DNA of 64,000 nucleotides, from positions 124,001 to 188,000 of the forward strand of contig NZ_SACP01000007.1 in assembly GCF_004004555.2 (NCBI RefSeq). Direction: 5' to 3'. This DNA is from Methylobacterium oryzihabitans (GTDB taxonomy: Bacteria > Pseudomonadota > Alphaproteobacteria > Rhizobiales > Beijerinckiaceae). The notes beneath the pieces were generated by a model. The model did not search any database and was not told where the DNA came from. It was given only the letters and a program-made list of their open reading frames with translations. Made by a program: the position numbers and the translations under genes. Below, piece after piece: positions 45,687 to 54,248 of this stretch (positions are counted from its first letter, which is position 1; each line of letters begins with the position of its first letter).

Positions 45687-45728
45687 ATTGGTCCAGACCG
45701 CGCCCAAACGGGGTCGAACTGGATCTTT
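45687..45728. promoter_or_regulatory. Possible TauR half-sites
   Basis: ATTGGTCCAG (45687-45696, reading CTGGACCAAT on the other strand) and CTGGATCTTT (45719-45728) both resemble the CTGGAC-type half-site known for TauR. They lie between divergent tauR and tauA but in inverted orientation rather than the direct repeats reported for the family, so the assignment is weak. Confidence 0.3.
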
Positions 45729-45796
45729 CGGCACGGGGCCCGCCGGCCCTTCATAGGGGAGTTCCTGAGAGCCAAGGCTTCCACGAGGACCCGCGC

Positions 45797-46891
45797 ATGA
45801 CCATCGAGAACACCGTCACGGCGACCTGCGAGAGGTTCGGCAAGACGATCGTCAGGGGTGTCGGCGGCAGGATCGTCAACGGGACCGGCTGGACACTGGG
45901 CCTGTCCGCGCTCGTCGGGGTGATGGGTGCGGTGCTCGGCCCGCTCGCGTCCGCCATGGCCGCCGAGAAGACCGTCACCTTTGCCTATCAGGACATGATG
46001 ACGCCGATCCGGGTCGTCATGGAGAGCGGCGACCTCGAGAAGCAGACCGGCTACAAGGTGAAGTGGGTCAAGTTCGGCGGCGGCGGCGACGTGATCCGCG
46101 CCATGGCCTCGGGCAACGTCGACATCGGCGAGGCGGGCTCCTCGCCGATCGCGGCAGCCGCCTCGCAGGGTCTGCCGATCAAGCTGTTCTGGATCCTCGA
46201 CGACATCGGCGACGCCGAGCAGCTCGTCGCCCGCAAGGGCGCCGGCATCGCATCGATCAAGGACCTGAAGGGCAGGACGGTCGCCGTGCCGTTCGTCTCC
46301 ACGGCCCATTATCAGCTGACCTTCGCGCTGCAGGAGGCGGGCCTGGGGCCCAAGGACGTCCGGGTCCTCAACATGCGCCCGCCGGAGATCGCGGCGGCCT
46401 GGGAGCGCGGCGACATCGACGCCGCCTTCATCTGGGCGCCGGTGCTGACGGGCCTGAAGAAGACCGGCACGGTGCTGGCCTCGGCCGGCGACTTCGCCGC
46501 CAAGGGCAAGGCGACCTTCGACGGGATCGTGGCGACGAACGCCTTCCTGGCCGCCCATCCCGACTTCGCCACGACCTTCGTCCGGCTGCTCGCCGCCGCC
46601 GACGCGGATTACGCCCGCAACGGCGCCTCCTGGACCGCCGGCTCGCCGCAGGTGGCGGCCATCGCCAAGTGGACCGGGGCCGCGCCCGCCGACGTGCCGG
46701 AGGGCCTCGCCGCCTACCGCTTCCCGACCCTCGAAGGGCAGGCCTCGGCGCAGTGGCTCGGCGGCGGTGCGGCGACCGCGCTGAAGTCGACGGCGGAATT
46801 CCTGAAGGCGCAGGGGCGCGTCCCCGACCTCGCACCCGATTACGGCGCCTTCGTCACCGCCGACGTGGTCAAGGCGGCCGCCGGGCGCTGA
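45797..46891 (+). CDS. tauA: Taurine ABC transporter substrate-binding protein
   Basis: A 364-residue periplasmic binding protein of the TauA/SsuA group. A signal-anchor stretch, [20 protein letters not shown], is preceded by an unusually long 28-residue n-region, with probable cleavage before [30 protein letters not shown] residues, [20 protein letters not shown] and [19 protein letters not shown] are TauA-type. First gene of the divergent operon; 46 bases before tauB. Confidence 0.92.
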   Translation: MTIENTVTATCERFGKTIVRGVGGRIVNGTGWTLGLSALVGVMGAVLGPLASAMAAEKTVTFAYQDMMTPIRVVMESGDLEKQTGYKVKWVKFGGGGDVIRAMASGNVDIGEAGSSPIAAAASQGLPIKLFWILDDIGDAEQLVARKGAGIASIKDLKGRTVAVPFVSTAHYQLTFALQEAGLGPKDVRVLNMRPPEIAAAWERGDIDAAFIWAPVLTGLKKTGTVLASAGDFAAKGKATFDGIVATNAFLAAHPDFATTFVRLLAAADADYARNGASWTAGSPQVAAIAKWTGAAPADVPEGLAAYRFPTLEGQASAQWLGGGAATALKSTAEFLKAQGRVPDLAPDYGAFVTADVVKAAAGR

Positions 46892-46937
46892 CCCGCCCGC
46901 CCCCGATCGCTCCCCGCGCCGCCTCAAGGAGACTGCC

Positions 46938-47771
46938 ATGCTGGAGATCGCCAAGCTCAGCGTCCAATACGGCGAGGGCGAGAGCGCGACCCTCGCCCTG
47001 TCCTGGATCGACCTGACGATCGAGCCGGGGGAGTTCGTGGTGGCGCTCGGCGCTTCGGGCTGCGGGAAGACGACGCTGCTCAACTGCATCGCCGGCTTCC
47101 AGCCGGCGACCGAAGGACGGATTCTCCTCGACGGGCGCCCGGTCACCGGGCCGGGGGCCGACCGCGGCGTGGTGTTCCAGCGCCACGCCCTGATGCCCTG
47201 GCTCGGCGTGCTGGAGAACGTCGCCTTCGGCCTGCGGATGCAGGGCGTGGCGAGGCCCGAGCGCGAGGCGCGGGCCCGCGCGATGCTCGACCTCGTCGGG
47301 CTTGCCGACTTCGCGGGGAAGCGGATCTACGAGCTCTCCGGCGGCATGCAGCAGCGCGTCGGCATTGCCCGGGCGCTCACCGCCGATCCGCGCATGCTGC
47401 TCATGGACGAGCCGCTCGGCGCGCTCGACGCCTTCACCCGCGAGCAGGTTCAGGAGCTGATCCTGTCGATCTGGGCGCGGACGCGGAAGATGGCGTTCTT
47501 CATCACGCACGAGGTCGAGGAGGCGATCTTCCTGGCGACCAAGCTCGTGATCATGACGCCCCGGCCGGGGCGCATCGCCGAGGTCATCCCGCTCGATTTC
47601 TGCCGCCGCTTCCTCGCCGGCGAGGAGGCCCGGGCGGTGAAGTCCAGCCCCGACTTCATCGCCATGCGCGAGCGGGTCCTGCGCTTCATCCACGACCACG
47701 GCGGGACGAGGACGGATCCCGAGACGAGCGATCCCGCACGGATCGAACCCGGCCAAGGAGCTGCCGCATGA
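46938..47771 (+). CDS. tauB: Taurine ABC transporter ATP-binding protein
   Basis: A 277-residue ATPase. Walker [15 protein letters not shown] is at residues 38-51, the signature [15 protein letters not shown] and Walker [13 protein letters not shown] are intact, and the H-loop is in [17 protein letters not shown]. Energises TauAC uptake at the inner membrane. AGGAGACTGCC precedes the ATG. Overlaps tauC by 4 bases. Confidence 0.94.
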   Translation: MLEIAKLSVQYGEGESATLALSWIDLTIEPGEFVVALGASGCGKTTLLNCIAGFQPATEGRILLDGRPVTGPGADRGVVFQRHALMPWLGVLENVAFGLRMQGVARPEREARARAMLDLVGLADFAGKRIYELSGGMQQRVGIARALTADPRMLLMDEPLGALDAFTREQVQELILSIWARTRKMAFFITHEVEEAIFLATKLVIMTPRPGRIAEVIPLDFCRRFLAGEEARAVKSSPDFIAMRERVLRFIHDHGGTRTDPETSDPARIEPGQGAAA

Positions 47772-48661
47772 GACCCGCCGCCCCCCATGCCCTTCCCATC
47801 CCTGCCGCCCCGGGCGAGGTCGCGACCGACACCCCCGATTCGGCGATGCACGCCCTGTCCTCGCTCCGGCGCCGCCGGGCCGCGATGCGCGGCAGCGCCC
47901 CCAAGATGCTGCTGGTCAGCCTCGCGACGGTGGCCGCCGCCCTCGCGGCCTGGGGCATCGCCACGCAGACCGGCCTCGTCAGGCCGCTGTTCCTGCCCCG
48001 GCCCGACAGCGTGCTGAAGGCCTTCGCGGACGCGGTGGACGGGCGCATCGACGGCGCGCCGCTCCTCGATCACGTCGCCATGAGCCTCCTGCGCGTCGCC
48101 GGCGCCTTCGTGCTCGCCGCCCTGATCGGGATCCCGGTCGGCCTCGCCACCGGCCTGAACCCGATCCTGCGCGCCGTCCTCGACCCCTTCATCGAGTTCT
48201 ACCGGCCCCTGCCGCCGCTCGCCTACCTGCCCCTCGTCATCATCTGGTTCGGCATCGGCGAGACCTCGAAGATCCTGCTGATCTTCCTCGCCTGCTTCGC
48301 CCCCGTCGCGCTCGCGGCCCGGGCCGGGGTCGCGGCGGCGAGCGCCGACCAGATCAACGCCGCCCGGGCGCTCGGCGCCAGCCGCCTCCAGGTGGTGCGC
48401 CACGTCGTCCTGCCGGCGGCCCTGCCGGACATCCTGGTGGGGCTTCGCATCGGCATGGGCGTCGGCTGGACCACGCTCGTCGCCGCCGAGATGGTCGCGG
48501 CCTCGACCGGAATCGGCCAGATGGTGCTCAACGCCTCGAACTTCCTGCGCACCGACATCGTCATCATGGGCATCCTGGTCATCGGCGCGCTCGCCGGCGC
48601 CTTCGAGTTCGGGATGCGCCGGCTGGAACGGCGCCTCACCCCCTGGAAAGGCAAGGTGTGA
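47768..48661 (+). CDS. tauC: Taurine ABC transporter permease
   Basis: A 297-residue inner membrane protein with six predicted helices. [24 protein letters not shown] and [20 protein letters not shown] (the EAA loop) are typical of TauC/SsuC. The N-terminal 40 residues are a charged, non-membrane extension. Translationally coupled to tauB by ATGA. Family alternatives such as sulfonate or nitrate permeases are excluded mainly by the adjacent taurine aminotransferase. Confidence 0.92.
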   Translation: MRPAAPHALPIPAAPGEVATDTPDSAMHALSSLRRRRAAMRGSAPKMLLVSLATVAAALAAWGIATQTGLVRPLFLPRPDSVLKAFADAVDGRIDGAPLLDHVAMSLLRVAGAFVLAALIGIPVGLATGLNPILRAVLDPFIEFYRPLPPLAYLPLVIIWFGIGETSKILLIFLACFAPVALAARAGVAAASADQINAARALGASRLQVVRHVVLPAALPDILVGLRIGMGVGWTTLVAAEMVAASTGIGQMVLNASNFLRTDIVIMGILVIGALAGAFEFGMRRLERRLTPWKGKV

Positions 48662-48688
48662 CCGGTCGCCCCGCCCGGGATCCGCGAC

Positions 48689-49444
48689 ATGTCCTTTCTC
48701 GCCACTCCCGCCTTCGCCTTCGCCGGCGTGACCTTCCTCGCGGCCGCGTTCCGGGGCGTCACCGGCTTCGGCTACAGCCTCATCGCGGCGCTCGGCCTGG
48801 GGCTGCTCCCCTCCGCGCAGGTCGGCATCCCGTTTCTCCTCGGGGCCGATCTCGTCCTGACGGCCCTGCTCCTCCTCGATCGCCGGGGCATCGCGGTGGA
48901 TTGGTGGGTCCTGCGCCCGCTCCTCGCCGCCGGCCTCGCCGGCGCCGCCTGCGGCGGCCCCCTCGCGGTCGGCCTGGACGAGACGACGGCGCGGCTCGTC
49001 GTGACCGTGGCGGTGCTCGGGGCCGCTGGCGTCGCGCTGGTGCGCCGGCCACCGGCCTGGCTCGCCGACCGCCGCCTCGGCATCGCCGTCGCCTTCCTGG
49101 TCGGCGGGCTGATCAGCGCCTTCGCGGTCGGCGGTCCGCTGATCTCGGCCTGGCTGCTCGCCAGCGGCGCCGACCGCGGCCGGCTCAAGGGGGCGCTCGC
49201 GGTCTTCTTCGGCGCGGCGGACATCCTCGGGCTCGCCGGCCGCGGCCTCCTCGGGGCCATCGAGCCGGGTGTCTGGGACCTCGTCCTCCTCTACGGGATG
49301 CCGACGCTCCTGGGCTTCGGCGCCGGCACTCGGCTCTCGGCCCGCCTCTCCGCGGCGGCATGGCGCCGCCTCGCCTCGGGGGGCCTCGCCGGCATCGCCG
49401 CGACGGGTCTCGTCCAGGCCATCGTCACCCTCGGGCGCGGATAG
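48689..49444 (+). CDS. TSUP-family sulfite/sulfonate exporter, likely isethionate exporter (IsfE/TauE-like)
   Basis: A 251-residue membrane protein with about eight helices. The duplicated TSUP signature shows as FRGVTGFGYSLIAALGL (residues 21-37) and FLVGGLISAFAVGGPLISAW. It sits 28 bases after tauC on the same strand. In Chromohalobacter-type taurine-nitrogen pathways an exporter of this family, IsfE, excretes isethionate. With no sulfoacetaldehyde acetyltransferase here and an SDR directly downstream, isethionate export is preferred over sulfite export. Confidence 0.8.
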   Translation: MSFLATPAFAFAGVTFLAAAFRGVTGFGYSLIAALGLGLLPSAQVGIPFLLGADLVLTALLLLDRRGIAVDWWVLRPLLAAGLAGAACGGPLAVGLDETTARLVVTVAVLGAAGVALVRRPPAWLADRRLGIAVAFLVGGLISAFAVGGPLISAWLLASGADRGRLKGALAVFFGAADILGLAGRGLLGAIEPGVWDLVLLYGMPTLLGFGAGTRLSARLSAAAWRRLASGGLAGIAATGLVQAIVTLGRG

Positions 49445-49518
49445 GCACCGGGCCGTCCAGGAGCCGGGATCCGCCCTCCCTGTCGCCGTCATGCACCCGC
49501 TCGCCTTCGGAGTCCCTC

Positions 49519-50280
49519 ATGTCGAAGATCGCTCTCGTCACCGGAGCCACCGCCGGCTTCGGCGACGCCATCGCCCGTCGTCTCGCCCGCGACGGCTGGC
49601 GCCTCGTGGTGACCGGCCGCCGCCGCGACCGGCTCGACGCCCTGGTGGCGGCGCTCGGCGGGAGCGAGCGCGCCCACCCGCTGGCCTTCGACATCCGCGA
49701 CGAGGCCGCGACCCGGGACGCGCTCGCCGCGCTGCCGCCGGCCTTCGCGGAGATCTCGCTGCTCGTCAACAATGCGGGGCTCGCCCTCGGCACCGGGCCG
49801 GCGCAGGATTGCGACCTCGCCCAGTGGCGGACGATGATCGACACCAACGTCGTCGGCCTCGTCACGATCACCCGGCTTCTCCTCGACCGGCTGATCGCCG
49901 GTCGCGGCCTCGTCGTGAACCTCGCCTCGATCGCGTCGAACTGGCCCTATCCGGGCGGCAACGTGTACGGCGGGACCAAGGCCTTCGTCCGGCAGTTCTC
50001 GCTGGGGCTGCGCTGCGACCTCTCGGCGAAGGGCGTGCGGGTCACCTCCATCGAGCCCGGCCTGTCCGAGAGCGAGTTCACGCTGGTCCGCACCGGCGGA
50101 AGCCAGGCCGCCCACGATGCCCTCTACAAGGGCGCGCATCCGCTCCGGCCCGAGGACATCGCCGAGACCGTCGGCTGGGTCGCCTCGCTGCCCGGTCACG
50201 TCAACATCAACAGCGTGGAGATCATGCCGGTGACCCAGTCCTGGGCGCCCTTCGCGATCCAGCGCGACCCGGCGGCCTGA
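49519..50280 (+). CDS. isfD: Short-chain dehydrogenase, likely sulfoacetaldehyde reductase (IsfD-like)
   Basis: A 253-residue classical SDR. The NAD(P) loop VTGATAGFGDAIA is at residues 7-19, NNAG at 84-87, and the catalytic triad is Ser137, Tyr150 and Lys154 (NLASIASNWPYPGGNVYGGTK read in part). The Arg residues TGRRRDRL after strand 2 favour NADPH. It resembles YdfG-type 3-hydroxyacid dehydrogenases, the group that contains sulfoacetaldehyde reductase IsfD. Lying between a TSUP exporter and taurine aminotransferase, reduction of sulfoacetaldehyde to isethionate is the best assignment. Confidence 0.75.
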   Translation: MSKIALVTGATAGFGDAIARRLARDGWRLVVTGRRRDRLDALVAALGGSERAHPLAFDIRDEAATRDALAALPPAFAEISLLVNNAGLALGTGPAQDCDLAQWRTMIDTNVVGLVTITRLLLDRLIAGRGLVVNLASIASNWPYPGGNVYGGTKAFVRQFSLGLRCDLSAKGVRVTSIEPGLSESEFTLVRTGGSQAAHDALYKGAHPLRPEDIAETVGWVASLPGHVNINSVEIMPVTQSWAPFAIQRDPAA

Positions 50281-50325
50281 GACGAGATCCGATCACGATC
50301 CCGGGGGCCGCCGGCCGACCCGCAC

Positions 50326-50431
50326 CTAAGCAGATTTCGCAAAGGCGGTTGCCGGTTTTGCGACAAAAATCTGCGGCAAAACAATGACCTGAGCGGACGA
50401 AGCGTTGGCTTGCCAACGCAAGGCTGCTTAG
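50326..50431. repeat. Family-3 palindrome copy B, inside the tau operon
   Basis: Core 50330-50374 is GCAGATTTCGCAAAGGC... pairing with GCGACAAAAATCTGC, the inverse of copy A at 22476. An outer 8-base repeat CTAAGCAG (50326-50333) / CTGCTTAG (50424-50431) and a GCGTTGG/CCAACGC hairpin (50402-50419) enclose it. It sits in the gap between the SDR and aminotransferase genes and would fold in the mRNA, perhaps tuning downstream expression. Confidence 0.68.
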
Positions 50432-50459
50432 CCCCGCCTCTTCCGGAAGGAACCGCTCC

Positions 50460-51842
50460 ATGAACCACATGCACCGCGCCAACGATCTGCGTCACGTCAT
50501 CGAGGCCGACCGGGCCCATGTCTGGCACCACCTCTCGCAGCACAAGGCCTACGAGACCGCCGACCCGCGGGTGATGGTCGAGGGCAAGGGGATGCGGGTC
50601 TGGGACGCGACCGGCCGCGAATACCTCGACGCGGTCGCGGGCGGCGTCTGGACCGTCAATGTCGGCTACGGCCGCACCCGCATCGCCGACGCGGTGCGCG
50701 ACCAGCTGGTCAAGCTCAACTACTTCGCCGGCTCCGCCGGCTCGGTGCCGGCCGCCCTGTTCTCCGAGCGGCTGATCGAGAAGATGCCCGGGATGAGCCG
50801 GGTCTACTATTCGAACTCGGGGTCGGAGGCGAACGAGAAGGTGTTCAAGATGGTGCGCCAGATCGCGCACCGGCACCATGGCGGGCGCAAGGCGAAGATC
50901 CTCTACCGCGAGCGCGACTATCACGGCACCACGATCGGGGCGCTCGCGGCGGCCGGCCAGGACCAGCGCCGCGACCAGTACGGACCGTTCCCGGACGGCT
51001 TCGTGATGGTGCCGCACTGCCTCGAATACCGCAGCCAGTGGGGTTCGGTGGAGAATTACGGCGAGAGGGCCGCCGACGCCATCGAGGCGGTGATCCTGCG
51101 CGAGGGGGCCGACAGCATCGGGGCGATCTGCCTCGAACCCGTCACCGCCGGCGGCGGCGTGATCACCCCGCCTCGGGGTTACTGGGAGAAGGTGCAGGAC
51201 ATCTGCCGCCGGCACGAGATCCTGATCCACATCGACGAAGTGGTCTGCGGCATGGGCCGCACCGGCGCCTGGTTCGGCTACCAGCATTACGGCGTGCAGC
51301 CGGATTTCGTGACGATGGCCAAGGGCGTGGCCTCGGGCTACGCGGCGATCGCCTGCACGACGACGACCGAGGCGGTGTTCTCGCTGTTCAAGGACGACGC
51401 CGCCGACCCGATGTCGTACTTTCGCGACATCTCGACCTTCGGCGGCTGCACCGCCGGCCCGGCCGCCGCGATCGAGAACATGCGGATCATCGAGGAAGAG
51501 GGCCTGCTCGAGAACACGGTGGCGATGGGCGAGCGGCTGATGGCCGGCCTCCACACCCTCTCCGAGCGCCACCCGGTCATCGGCGATGTGCGCGGCAAGG
51601 GGCTGTTCTGCGGCGCCGAGCTGGTGGCCGACCGCGCCACGAAGGAGCCGGCCGAGGAGAGGCGGGTCCAGGCTGTGGTGGCGGATTGCATGGCGCACGG
51701 CGTCATCATCGGTGCCACCAACCGCTCGCTGGCCGGGCTCAACAACACCCTGTGCCTGAGCCCGGCCCTGATCGCGACCCCGGACGACATCGACCGGATC
51801 GTCGCGGCGATCGACGCGGCGCTCGGGCGGGTCTTCGCCTGA
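50460..51842 (+). CDS. tpa: Taurine:pyruvate aminotransferase
   Basis: A 460-residue class III aminotransferase. The N-terminus DRAHVWHHLSQHKAYETADP, then GGVWTVNVGYGRTRIADAVR and NYFAGSAGSVP, are specific to Tpa. The PLP pocket shows YYSNSGSEANEKVFK (118-132 region), HIDEVVCGMGRTGAWFG and the Lys in DFVTMAKGVASGY (Lys288). Converts taurine and pyruvate to sulfoacetaldehyde and alanine. TGAAGGAACCGCTCC-like purine tract precedes the ATG. Last gene of the tau cluster. Confidence 0.93.
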   Translation: MNHMHRANDLRHVIEADRAHVWHHLSQHKAYETADPRVMVEGKGMRVWDATGREYLDAVAGGVWTVNVGYGRTRIADAVRDQLVKLNYFAGSAGSVPAALFSERLIEKMPGMSRVYYSNSGSEANEKVFKMVRQIAHRHHGGRKAKILYRERDYHGTTIGALAAAGQDQRRDQYGPFPDGFVMVPHCLEYRSQWGSVENYGERAADAIEAVILREGADSIGAICLEPVTAGGGVITPPRGYWEKVQDICRRHEILIHIDEVVCGMGRTGAWFGYQHYGVQPDFVTMAKGVASGYAAIACTTTTEAVFSLFKDDAADPMSYFRDISTFGGCTAGPAAAIENMRIIEEEGLLENTVAMGERLMAGLHTLSERHPVIGDVRGKGLFCGAELVADRATKEPAEERRVQAVVADCMAHGVIIGATNRSLAGLNNTLCLSPALIATPDDIDRIVAAIDAALGRVFA

Positions 51843-51917
51843 AGCGCCGCGGGCCCGATCCGCGGGGTCTTGCCGGCGGTCTTCCAGAACGACCGTCGGC
51901 CCCGTGGGATTGCTCTT

Positions 51918-52024
51918 ATACGGTTTTCGGACGATTCGTTCCGTAAAACCGTATCACCAGCCCGCGCGGCGCCTGAGCGAAGCCGATTTCCGCATTGCGA
52001 AGCAATCAATCGGAAATCGTATGA
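51918..52024 (+). repeat. Family-2 interspersed hairpin repeat
   Basis: TATACGGTTTTCGGACGATT, complementary arm CCGTAAAACCGTATCACC, then AGCCCGCGCGGCGCCTGAGC and GCGAAGCAATCAATCGGAAA with end TCGTATGAA. It lies 75 bases after tpa, as expected for a 3' end element, and directly before integrase fragment B. Confidence 0.78.
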
Positions 52025-52074
52025 ATTGATGTTTCTTGCCGCTTGATCCACGCAAAACGATCAAGCATCACGGA

Positions 52075-52795
52075 AACGGGGCAATCCCGGTTACACCGCT
52101 GGCGGGAGCTTGTATGGCTACCGTCGGCGCGTCAGACACTCTCACCAGTTTGCTCTCAGGGTCGTCGAGTGGCTCACCGCGTGCCGCGGCGCCCAGCTTG
52201 AGGCTCGCTCGCTGCATGACAGCGGCAAACGGCCCGCATGCGCTTGCCGCGATCACCCTCATCGACAACGAGGCCACGTCGCTTGAGCAGTGTGTCGGCC
52301 TGCTCGGCGCACCACTCCTCCATCTCCGACTGGCCTGCGCGCGGGGCTGGTCGCCTCCTGGATGAGGGCAGCGCCCAGGTTCGGCCGCAGCGACCAACCG
52401 GAAGGGCGCCTCGGCCACAGCGTCGCCGAGATCGACACGCCAGAACCCCTGCCGGCTGGGCTCGTCGCGATACTGGCTGATCCACCATGCGTGGAACGGC
52501 GCTGCCATGTCGTGGGCTTGGCGCTCGCTCAACGTCGTCGAGCCGCTTCCGAGGTTCGCCCAACGCTCCTCGAGTTCGGCGAGGGCGACGGCATGCCGGC
52601 GCTTGGGATCCTCAGGTTGCTTGGTGCCGAGGCTGATCTTCTCTTCGCGCTTGCCGCTCAGGGCGCGCAGATCGTCGGGCACACCCCTGCGCAGGTCGTA
52701 GGTGCCGGTCCTGGGATGCTCCAGGGACGCGTCGTCATCAGCGCCATTTGTACCACCCGTTTGCACCACCGGGCAGTCCCAAGATGCTGATTTCG
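52075..52795 (-). pseudogene. Decayed tyrosine-recombinase (DUF6538 integrase) fragment B
   Basis: Minus strand reads TYDLRRGVPDDLRALSGKRE, EDPKRRHAVALAELEERWAN and LSERQAHDMAAPFHAWWISQ in one frame, then ADTLLKRRGLVVDEGDRGKR in another and AVMQRASLKLGAAARGEPLD in the first again. This is the DUF6538 N-terminal domain plus part of the core-binding domain; the catalytic domain with its Tyr is missing. About 115 bases near 52343-52456 are absent from paralogous fragment A. Confidence 0.8.
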
Positions 52796-52814
52796 CTGAT
52801 CGCTTCGGAGGCTC

Positions 52815-52849
52815 AACCACTTAGCGAGTGGTTGGTGCCCAGGAGAGGA
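52815..52849. other. Possible attachment site: tRNA 3'-end-like sequence with adjacent palindrome
   Basis: TGGTGCCCAGGAGAGGA (52833-52849) reads, on the minus strand, TCCTCTCCTGGGCACCA, like the 3' end of a tRNA with CCA. No matching 5' acceptor follows, so it is not a whole tRNA. AACCACT-TAGCG-AGTGGTT (52815-52833) abuts it. It lies between the integrase relic and the start of phage-like genes. Confidence 0.4.
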
Positions 52850-52879
52850 TTGCGCCTTGCTGCCGCTAAGTGGCTGAAA

Positions 52880-52915
52880 ACAAAGGGGATGAGGTGGACG
52901 CCCCTGCCCCTTTGT
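52880..52915. terminator. Inverted repeat, possible terminator
   Basis: ACAAAGGGG (52880-52888) and CCCCTTTGT (52907-52915) are perfect over 9 bases with an 18-base loop. It follows the DUF4145 gene stop on the minus strand by about 95 bases. Confidence 0.4.
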
Positions 52916-53008
52916 TGCACGGTCTGTAGCACGGCTTGGCGCGGGCGTTCTAGTGCCCGAGTCTGGCGGCACCCCGAAGCCGGGACCAGCTTACTGCCGG
53001 CTGATGCA

Positions 53009-53629
53009 TCAGCTACTTGCTTGGGCTTCGGCAAGTCCCCGCGCGATTTGGGCCTTGAGAACGAAGAGAAACTGGCCCAAAGCTTCAGCGAAATTCACCG
53101 ACCGCTTCGCCTCTTCAGGTGAGACATGAGGGTTCTCCGCATCTACATGGCGAGGCCGGTTAGACCCAAGACGTACCGAATGCGCCCACTCGCCCATATC
53201 TTCTGTCAGAACGTGGTCTTTGACCGCCTGCTCAATGCGTTTGTAGACCGAACCTTCCGTGTAGTTTAATTCCTTCAGCATCGCATCAACCGCGCTACCA
53301 GCCATCACTGCGGCAGCATCAGGCGCATATATTGTCTCGTAAGCCTGCTGGAGAAATTTTCGCGCTATGGGCGGGATATCAGCGTGAGCGTATCGTGCAT
53401 CTGGGTAGATAGATACAATCACCGGGTCTTGCCCGTATTCAGGATAACATCGCGCAGTAACTACTGATCCACAACTAGAACAGGAAAACGCCGCCCAAAT
53501 ATCCTGATTCTGTCCATCAGATCTATTTGTGAAAGACGGCTGCCAAAATCTATTTAGTAGAGGATTTGCAATTTGGCAGTGAGGGCATCGCGGCAATTGC
53601 AGGCTGCCTGCGAGTGTGTGTTGCGTCAT
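53009..53629 (-). CDS. DUF4145-type hypothetical protein
   Basis: A 206-residue protein. A zinc-ribbon-like pair CPHCQIAN and FSCSSCGSVVTARC lies at about residues 15-62, followed by the helical DUF4145 region (ARKFLQQAYETIYAPDAAAV, GSAVDAMLKELNYTEGSVYK, VNFAEALGQFLFVLKAQI). DUF4145 is found in defence-linked and mobile contexts, including restriction-modification neighbourhoods, but no partner is here. GGAGG sits 9 bases before the ATG. Base composition is less GC-rich than the core genome, consistent with transfer. Confidence 0.75.
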   Translation of the reverse strand: MTQHTLAGSLQLPRCPHCQIANPLLNRFWQPSFTNRSDGQNQDIWAAFSCSSCGSVVTARCYPEYGQDPVIVSIYPDARYAHADIPPIARKFLQQAYETIYAPDAAAVMAGSAVDAMLKELNYTEGSVYKRIEQAVKDHVLTEDMGEWAHSVRLGSNRPRHVDAENPHVSPEEAKRSVNFAEALGQFLFVLKAQIARGLAEAQASS

Positions 53630-53820
53630 TCTAAAACCTCCTGCACGCCTGCAATCAGTTTGTCGGATGTTTAGGGGTCACACAATCCTGAGGCCACCCT
53701 CGCGCCAGCGGATCAGGATTTCCCCCCGTACCCCCGCCCCCGGGGATGGTCAGGTGAGCATTGAGCCGGCCTCCGGTCCCCCTCGCCAGGGCAGCCTCCC
53801 GGCCCGGCATCAGGCTGCCT
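53630..53820. other. Intergenic, no gene seen
   Basis: 191 bases rich in C (CCCCCCGTACCCCCGCCCCC near 53722). No supported ORF, RNA or operator. Confidence 0.4.
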
Positions 53821-53973
53821 TCACGCCCCCGCCTCCCGGGCCAGCAGCACGTCAACCATCCGCTCCCACTCGGCCTCGATGAGCGCCGCCACCCGGGCCT
53901 GCCGTTCGATCCTCGCCACCTCGGCCGGCTCGATGTCACCGCCGCGGTCGGCTTGCTGCTGCTGATGGTCCAT
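53821..53973 (-). CDS. Small hypothetical protein of the integrated element
   Basis: A 50-residue acidic helical peptide, MDHQQQQADRGGDIEPAEVA then RIERQARVAALIEAEWERMV. The ATG at 53973 follows GGGAGCCGAAGGG. The regular charge pattern supports coding, but evidence is limited. Confidence 0.45.
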   Translation of the reverse strand: MDHQQQQADRGGDIEPAEVARIERQARVAALIEAEWERMVDVLLAREAGA

Positions 53974-54248
53974 CCCTTCGGCTCCCGCTTGATGCCTGTC
54001 CTCCCGACCGCTTGATGATGGCCAAGGCGTCTTGAGAACACAACGGGAACAGAACGGGTGAGTGGCGGGATGGTTGCCGAGGCGTGCCGGTAGGCTGGGA
54101 GGTGGCGCGGTGCGGGCCTCCCGGGATCGGCAGCCCACCAGCCCGACCATCGGTATCCGTGTCATCATTCATCATCGAGCGTTGATGGGTATTGACACGG
54201 GAGATGGCGGGACTCAGCTTATGGCGATCACCGCCGAGGGCCGCCCAC

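Noticed and set aside
48689..49444. Sulfite exporter in a taurine-dissimilation route
   Set aside because: Would need sulfoacetaldehyde acetyltransferase (Xsc), which is not in the cluster; isethionate export fits better with the SDR.
52833..52920. Whole tRNA gene on the minus strand
   Set aside because: Only the 3' acceptor-like end is present; there is no matching 5' acceptor or cloverleaf.
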